DNA of 64,000 nt from UBA6183 sp964545895. Its GTDB lineage: Bacteria; Bacteroidota; Bacteroidia; UKL13-3. Below are positions 61,401-64,000 of the stretch, piece after piece. Both the position numbers and the translations under genes were made by a program. The stretch's first letter is position 1. The number at the start of each line of letters is the position of its first letter. The notes beneath the pieces are model-generated. The model was not told the origin of the DNA. It did no database searches and was given only the letters and a program-made list of their open reading frames with translations. Location of the stretch: contig CAZJHS010000002.1 of assembly GCA_964545895.1 (NCBI GenBank), positions 33,445-97,444 on the forward strand, in the 5' to 3' direction.

Positions 61401-63849
61401 TAAAGGTATTGCTGCCATCGTTTCGCCACAATTGAGAGATGTTGGTACTACCTGTGGTGGTACCTGTAATCAGCACATCCAGATCGCCATCTTTATCATA
61501 ATCGGCCCAATCGGCTTCGCCCACTAACACAGGAGGCAAATTGGTGGTTACTTGTGTAAAAGCACCTGTGCCATTGTTTACCCAAACCTGCAACACCGGG
61601 TTGTAACTAATATCTGCTCCGGTAACGCAAATGTCGTTAAAGCCATCGTTGTTGTAATCTAAAAATTTGGTTTTGCCGGAGTACACCGCAGGTATGCTTG
61701 TGGTTTGGTGGGTAAACTCGTTGGTAACAGTTATGGTTTGATAGCGGCTTACCGTGTTGGTATCAAAACAATACATGCCTGTGCGTGAACTGGTAACGCT
61801 CAATACATCGTTGTTGGCTATGGTTGAAAAAGTTTGATTAAACGAAGTGCCCAAATTGGTGCTGTTGCGTTTCCATTGCACGGTGCTAAAGCCATTTGTG
61901 GCATCGTTAAACAGGCCATAAATAGGTTGGTTGGTTACCCCCGAAGTTTGTGTTAAGGTAATAGTTGGATTATAGCTGTTTTGGTTAAGAGCGGGAATGG
62001 TATAGTTTGGCGATGTGTATGTGCCTGCCGCCACGCATCCCGTGCCTGCTGTAAGTTTTACATTAAGCACTTGCCCGCTATAAAAATCAACCCCAGCTGT
62101 AGCCGCGTAAGTACTGTTTGTTGCGCCACTAATGTTGTTTCCGTTTAAAGTCCACTGGTAAGTTGGCCCGGTGCCCCCATCTGTTGGGTTGGCTGTGTAG
62201 GTTGGGATGCTTCCGGCACAAGCTGTTCCGGGGCCGGTAACAGTAACATATGGTGTAGCTGGAGCACTTACTACAAATGTGGTGCTGGAGCTAAGCACAG
62301 CAAGCGGACTGGAGCATGCATTGCTGCTTGTAATTTGGCAGGCAATGTTTGCGCTACCAACACTTGAAGTTGGTGGTGAGTATGTATTGGAGTTGGTGCC
62401 TACATCTGCACCGTTGCGTTTCCATTGATAGGTTGGAGTTAACCCCACATTGGTTCCACTTGCTGTAAATGTGGTGCTACCGTTTTGGCAAACAGGGTTC
62501 GTACCAGTAGTAATGCTAATGCTTGCAGTTGAGGTGATGGTGGCCGTGCCATTTTCGGTTTCGTAGGCTCCGCAATCGCGGTTGCCTGTGCCTAAAGGGC
62601 GGCTGTTGCCCAAAATATCAAGCGTTAGTGTTGCGGCAGGGTTTGCCGCTTCTATGGCCGGTGACGCACACTGAAGCCTTAAGCCATCATCAGCAGTTGC
62701 CCAAATATCATCCACTCCATCAGCGTTACCAATACTGGTAAATAAAGGGTTTGAACTCAGGTTATTGCCCCCATCGGTTAAGCCTGTTGGCACACCGCCA
62801 TCCCATACAGTTCTAAAGGTGCTGCCGGTTCCGGTGCTGTTGTAAAACTCTTTTTGTGTATTATTGAGGTTTGCAGCGTTTCCCCATGCAATGCTGTTGT
62901 TAATGGCCATGTTAGCCGTTGATGAGCTGTTGTTGTTATAAAAGCCTCCTCCGCTGCCGGTGGTTGCGTTGTTGCCCTGTATGGTACAAAAATTTAGTGT
63001 GGCATCGGCTGTGCCACCGCCTGTAGCTGTATTATAATACCCCGCTCCGTTTGGTGCAATGTTGCCTGCAATTACGGTATTGGTAAAAGAAACATTGGCG
63101 CTAAGCGTGGTGCTATTGCCTACTACATGAATACCACCTCCGGTGCTTGTTGCCGTATTGTTGGCAAAAACACAACGGTTTATGGTTGGTGTGGCATTGG
63201 CCACGTACATTCCGGCACCTACTGTACCATTGTTGCCTGTAATGATGCAACGGATTAGCTGTGGCGAAACGGCATTGGCCGTTGCCCTTATAAAAACGCC
63301 TCCGCCTGTGTTGCGAAACGAACCGGCTACGTTTGCGTTACCTGCCGTAATGGTAAAACCTTCTAAAATAGTGGTGTTAACGGTGTTATCGGCAAAGTAA
63401 ACCACGTTGTAGCTGTTGTCGGTATTGTCGCTTGCTGTGCCAATATCGCCACTTAAAATGGTGATGTTGGTTGATGGGCTGCGCTGGCTTAACAAAGTTT
63501 CTGTACCTACAAATCCACCATAAACCTGCACACCGCTTTTAATAGCAAAGGTTTTAAAACGGGTATCAGCCGGGCTTGCATTAAAGCTTGCATCCCTTGT
63601 TGGCAGGTGGGTGCCCTGCATCACCCAAATGTCATCGCCACTTGCAGCGGTATTTAGCGCATCGGCAAGTGTTGAGGCATTTGCCCAGCTAAGCCCCGTG
63701 CCTGTTCCGGTTGCTGATGGTTTGGCATAATATACCGTAGCCTGGGTTTTAAACACGCAAAACGTGGCGAAAAAAAGCATCCACATTTTTGAGCGAAATC
63801 CCGGCAAATTTGTGCGGTTTTTTGTTGTTTGGGTTTGTTGCTTTATCAT
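52483..63849 (-). CDS. Giant T9SS adhesin with FG-GAP, Fn3 and beta-helix repeats
   Basis: 3788 residues from ATG 63849. The upstream ATG at 63876 lies inside the -7 box. Order: signal peptide (~22-37); first beta-helix block (~40-430) with a choice-of-anchor-Q-like start; several Ig-like units (~440-710); seven FG-GAP/VCBS-like repeats (~720-1055) with D-x-N/D-x-D-G calcium motifs; Fn3 (~1070-1165); an Ig-like unit; four beta-helix modules that open RLYV(K/N)xNATG (~1270, 1654, 2220, 2605); a C-terminal stretch; and a T9SS sorting domain (LMPNPASNNVQIHIN ... GVYMVQVL). It is a cell-surface or secreted adhesin/matrix protein. Modules 1+2 and 3+4 are near-identical duplicates. Confidence 0.88.
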   Translation of the reverse strand: MIKQQTQTTKNRTNLPGFRSKMWMLFFATFCVFKTQATVYYAKPSATGTGTGLSWANASTLADALNTAASGDDIWVMQGTHLPTRDASFNASPADTRFKTFAIKSGVQVYGGFVGTETLLSQRSPSTNITILSGDIGTASDNTDNSYNVVYFADNTVNTTILEGFTITAGNANVAGSFRNTGGGVFIRATANAVSPQLIRCIITGNNGTVGAGMYVANATPTINRCVFANNTATSTGGGIHVVGNSTTLSANVSFTNTVIAGNIAPNGAGYYNTATGGGTADATLNFCTIQGNNATTGSGGGFYNNNSSSTANMAINNSIAWGNAANLNNTQKEFYNSTGTGSTFRTVWDGGVPTGLTDGGNNLSSNPLFTSIGNADGVDDIWATADDGLRLQCASPAIEAANPAATLTLDILGNSRPLGTGNRDCGAYETENGTATITSTASISITTGTNPVCQNGSTTFTASGTNVGLTPTYQWKRNGADVGTNSNTYSPPTSSVGSANIACQITSSNACSSPLAVLSSSTTFVVSAPATPYVTVTGPGTACAGSIPTYTANPTDGGTGPTYQWTLNGNNISGATNSTYAATAGVDFYSGQVLNVKLTAGTGCVAAGTYTSPNYTIPALNQNSYNPTITLTQTSGVTNQPIYGLFNDATNGFSTVQWKRNSTNLGTSFNQTFSTIANNDVLSVTSSRTGMYCFDTNTVSRYQTITVTNEFTHQTTSIPAVYSGKTKFLDYNNDGFNDICVTGADISYNPVLQVWVNNGTGAFTQVTTNLPPVLVGEADWADYDKDGDLDVLITGTTTGSTNISQLWRNDGSNTFTNLNLGLTAYANSGAKWIDFDNDGDLDFFYCGYTGSAYTGELRRNDGGNTFTVVSGTGINEPFNRAAITIVDYNKDGFKDIAICGGGGSVANAILWKNNGNSTFTNDNSSTFGNGFNGNLDFADFNSDGFVDAAVSGAGGIKLFTQNSSGIFSLHSTLGTHAGSGGVRFFDYDNDGDADALTVGAESGKKTSNIYANNGSGTFTATNIRLNPVDNTSINVGFLNNDDKVDVFYAGLNQLSALQNGYYQNFNTTVNTAPSIPINLAATINNCTNVTLSWQASTDATTPQSQLQYRIKIGTTNGGTQIAETVVNNTNYTITGLAANTTYYFAVLAIDNGNLASAYSTTAAFSNTAVTPGVAIAITTGTNPACSTHSITYTATPTHGGTSPAYQWTKNGVNISGATNATYTAIAGTDFVSTDIIRCVLTSNATCVTASTATSTGITMTVNPSQSRLYVKANATGSNNGTSWTDAYTDLQSALNTTCLAANAEIWVAAGTYKPTTGTDRTIYFNVPSGRKLYGGFAGTETLLSQRPSNLIGGGINATILSGDIGTPSVNTDNTHNLVRATNCAAGTVFDGFTVQDAFKNNGNYDAAGFTNKANGANHTISITNCVFKNNVADVSTLQAFGAMLVYTQTAHTTNVSISNCVFANNNGGSNGGAIYAFSSNASSTTNCTVNNTLFYNNTAEIAGAISYRLQSGTNGTMQVNNSTFVQNTASAFGKLTSWGSVGTFNINNAIIWDNAGSQTLFDGVTPNITYSNIQQTTAGTGNINSNPNFVNPTDPDGADNIYGTADDGLALQTGSPSINTGTNTGVSSTDIIGAARTICTTTDMGAYENIGATRLYVKANATGANNGTSWNDAYTDLQSALNTTCFAANAEIWVAQGTYKPTNGTDRTLYFNVPNNVKLYGGFVGTETAINQRPAATYQGIGGVVEGSNGLTILSGDIGTANDSTDNSYHVIVVANATAAVVIDGFTLTKGNANSNSTFLGGLATNDRGAGLYAYNNGSNLTLAQLTFTQNTVTGGGAYFNSSTSPSISQCVWQQNSSVVNSGSNSSAILTLSGNLSLSQCSFIQNNASGAGTIRLFGTGSTQTFSKCLFNGNTAQSESAGINSSSSMTIQLSQSVFVNNSAVGWGGAVRFGAGTQTVDNCVFANNTASSNGGAVFTGANTSIRNSVFYGNSATLQGGAIQSNTNATISNCIIYNNTAPTGAGIHVASGTPVVEYSNVQGGFTGTGNINANPNFVNENDLDGADNIWGTADDGLQLLYNSPSRNTGNNTGVSALDITNATRVVDATVDMGAYENPTTTTVTPSVSIAITTGNNPTCSGSSITFTATPTNGGVSPTYQWTKNSVNIAAATNATYTGIAGTDFVSADVIACTMVSNSPSANPATATSNAITVTVTTPITRLYVNTNATGLNNGTSWANAFTDLQSALNTTCFAANAEIWVAAGTYKPSQNNNRNETFNIPSGVKVYGGFAGTETALNQRPSNLIGGGINATILSGDIGTPSVNTDNTHNLVRATNCAAGTVFDGFTVQDAFKNNGNYDAAGFTNKANGANHTISITNCVFKNNVADVSTLQAFGAMLVYTQTAHTTNVSISNCVFANNNGGSNGGAIYAFSSNASSTTNCTVNNTLFYNNTAEIAGAISYRLQSGTNGTMQVNNSTFVQNTASAFGKLTSWGSVGTFNINNAIIWDNAGSQTLFDGVTPNITYSNIQQTTAGTGNINSNPNFVNPTDPDGADNIYGTADDGLALQTGSPSINTGTNTGVSSTDIIGAARTICTTTDMGAYENIGATRLYVKANATGANNGTSWNDAYTDLQSALNTTCFAANAEIWVAQGTYKPTNGTDRTLYFNVPNNVKLYGGFVGTETAINQRPAATYQGIGGVVEGSNGLTILSGDIGTANDSTDNSYHVIVVANATAAVVIDGFTLTKGNANSNSTFLGGLATNDRGAGLYAYNNGSNLTLAQLTFTQNTVTGGGAYFNSSTSPSISQCVWQQNSSVVNSGSNSSAILTLSGNLSLSQCSFIQNNASGAGTIRLFGTGSTQTFSKCLFNGNTAQSESAGINSSSSMTIQLSQSVFVNNSAVGWGGAVRFGAGTQTVDNCVFANNTASSNGGAVFTGANTSIRNSVFYGNSATLQGGAIQSNTNATISNCIIYNNTAPTGAGIHVASGTPVVEYSNVQGGFTGTGNINANPNFVNENDLDGADNIWGTADDGLQLQPNSPSINSGNNTGASATDLAGNTRIQNTTIDMGAYEKGINQWTGAFSTAWETTGNWSNNVLPTNSEEAYIVPTANQPIVTTGQALNVSLASGATLTISGTLSCAGAIHNLGTIHATTGTLVLNGVSLQTLWGGVFSNNTLANLTINNAAGVLLTDTLKITDAVNPQLGTLNTANKLVLVSNLSFNGKILAIQPTADVAGNVTIQRYMIGGVVTQRGWRSMSSPISNFNYTQLVDDILVSGPGGATNGFDHNGTPSSIIHYQESTTGTRGWKDIANITATQDAGKGSMVFFRGDRTQTGSLLNFNTVPNNVTMAFYGNINKGNIATLPLSYTNTGFAVNDGWNLMGNPYPCPINYGAINKTSNVSNSFWVLNPVTGNYVNQTASENIAISQGFFVQVNDLAQSMSFEEVDKVNTSPTQYFKTVVNPFAIKMYSDSIRYDVAWLSFENTASKNYVFNQDAMKFTNNLINLSFITPDSQHVQRNVCQTLNTNSTDTFVISTQALNNGNYWLIFEETASLPATKNAFLVDLFTNNWINIKTTPSYSYTINNSTPASFGKRFLLILTDQHTSLPLSLLSFTGTKQQRNAQLNWSTASEKNSSHFVVQKSTDNVNWQNIGTVKAKGNSSITNNYSLTDFNAFTNQYLSNPNSQIPTLKSQLLTIYYRLQMVDKDNGHAYSHAIVLTDDMPQAGIALMPNPASNNVQIHINSLAQLLDVKVFDAKGAEATIALQGLQMDVSYLAAGVYMVQVLTTQGTQHIKLIKQ
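52796..52846 (-). repeat. Short 14-base tandem repeat inside the adhesin gene
   Basis: About three imperfect copies of GAGAGTTGGGATTT (plus-strand form), in frame. They encode NPNSQIPTLKSQL inside the ...TNQ-YYRLQMVDKD... segment and look like an insertion into an otherwise standard T9SS-protein region. Confidence 0.65.
54788..56962 (-). repeat. Tandem duplication, C-terminal copy
   Basis: 2175 bases that I found matching 57641-59815 at a constant offset of 2853 bases (951 codons, in frame) wherever I compared them. Sequence diverges sharply just outside both ends. It encodes two beta-helix modules of the giant adhesin. Confidence 0.85.
57641..59815 (-). repeat. Tandem duplication, N-terminal copy
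   Basis: Partner of 54788-56962, offset exactly 2853 bases. The spacer between copies (56963-57640) encodes an Ig-like unit plus the start of the next module. Confidence 0.85.
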
Positions 63850-63869
63850 GAATTTTAGCAAATAGTAAT

Positions 63870-63877
63870 CAAACATA
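63870..63877 (-). promoter_or_regulatory. -7 box (TATGTTTG) for the giant adhesin gene
   Basis: Perfect TAnnTTTG match on the minus strand. It contains the ATG at 63876, which is therefore not the start. The ATG at 63849 is 20 bases downstream. Confidence 0.6.
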
Positions 63878-63898
63878 GTTCTGGGTTAAAAGAACACC

Positions 63899-63923
63899 AA
63901 AAAAAAAACCGGACCAAATCCGG
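63899..63923 (-). terminator. Terminator hairpin upstream of the adhesin promoter
   Basis: On the minus strand CCGGA-n5-TCCGG followed by a T10 tract. It ends a transcript coming from beyond the window, about 22 bases before the adhesin -7 box. Confidence 0.65.
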
Positions 63924-64000
63924 ACAAAATTAATTCGCAGAAAAAAAGCAAGTTGAGATAGGTAGATCACACGTCAGAAATACAGTCACGGATATATCCA

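Noticed and set aside
1..64000. CRISPR arrays, rRNA, tRNA, insertion sequences, prophage
   Set aside because: Looked for on both strands by eye. No regularly spaced repeats, transposase, integrase or RNA-gene signatures were found.

Overview
The window reads as chromosome from a low-GC member of the Bacteroidota. The grounds are several proteins with type IX secretion (T9SS) C-terminal sorting domains, TAnnTTTG-type -7 promoter boxes with no Shine-Dalgarno sequences, a TonB-dependent receptor, a clade II nitrous oxide reductase cluster, and Bacteroidota-typical small families such as DUF2795. I saw no rRNA, tRNA, CRISPR array, transposase or prophage gene.

Layout. 1-7.8 kb holds a lipoprotein, a T9SS protein, a MORN-type lipoprotein flanked by an inverted repeat, trmB behind a terminator-like leader, menE, DUF2795, a catalytically degenerate Fic-HTH protein and a UbiA-like membrane protein. 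7.9-11.6 kb is a three-gene signalling operon (OmpR regulator, TPR histidine kinase, TPR protein). 11.6-19.7 kb holds a large T9SS beta-helix protein, sucA and an acyltransferase-like membrane protein. 19.7-25.7 kb holds a Crp/Fnr regulator, a heme-copper-oxidase-like membrane protein, a copper-uptake operon ending in a NosA/OprC-type receptor, and a fasciclin lipoprotein. 25.7-37.3 kb, mostly on the minus strand, holds cytochrome c-nosZ-nosL-nosD-nosF-nosY, kynA and a truncated hemoglobin. It is preceded by a MauG/MbnH-like diheme protein and an MbnP-like copper protein, with a 56-aa divergent small protein. 37.4-48.2 kb is a tightly packed minus-strand run: Fnr-like regulator, then GT2-rmlC-SDR-rmlD-unknown-nadA-nadB-norC-norB-like-queD. 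48.3-52.5 kb holds an outer-membrane-like protein, an orphan PD-(D/E)xK protein, a repeat-bearing gap and a small anchored protein. 52.5-63.9 kb is one 3788-residue T9SS adhesin with a 2175-bp in-frame duplication.

How the genes fit together. The centre of the window is an NO/N2O respiration and copper-supply neighbourhood: NosZ and its copper chaperone and transport proteins, an outer-membrane copper receptor with a YtkA-like Met/His-rich lipoprotein, an MbnP-MauG pair, a NorC/NorB-like pair, a group III truncated hemoglobin and two Crp/Fnr regulators. The main new observation is that five intergenic sites, serving six transcription starts, carry a Crp/Fnr-type palindrome of form TGA-N6-TCA (or TGA-N6-GCA). 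Its centre lies exactly 36.5 bases upstream of the last base of the -7 box in every case. This links the nos operon, the copper-receptor operon, the fasciclin gene, the mbnP-mauG operon, the small divergent gene and the operon carrying norCB into one predicted regulon.

Many nominal ORF starts here are TTG codons lying inside the TAnnTTTG box. I moved those starts to the next ATG, or once to a second TTG, downstream.
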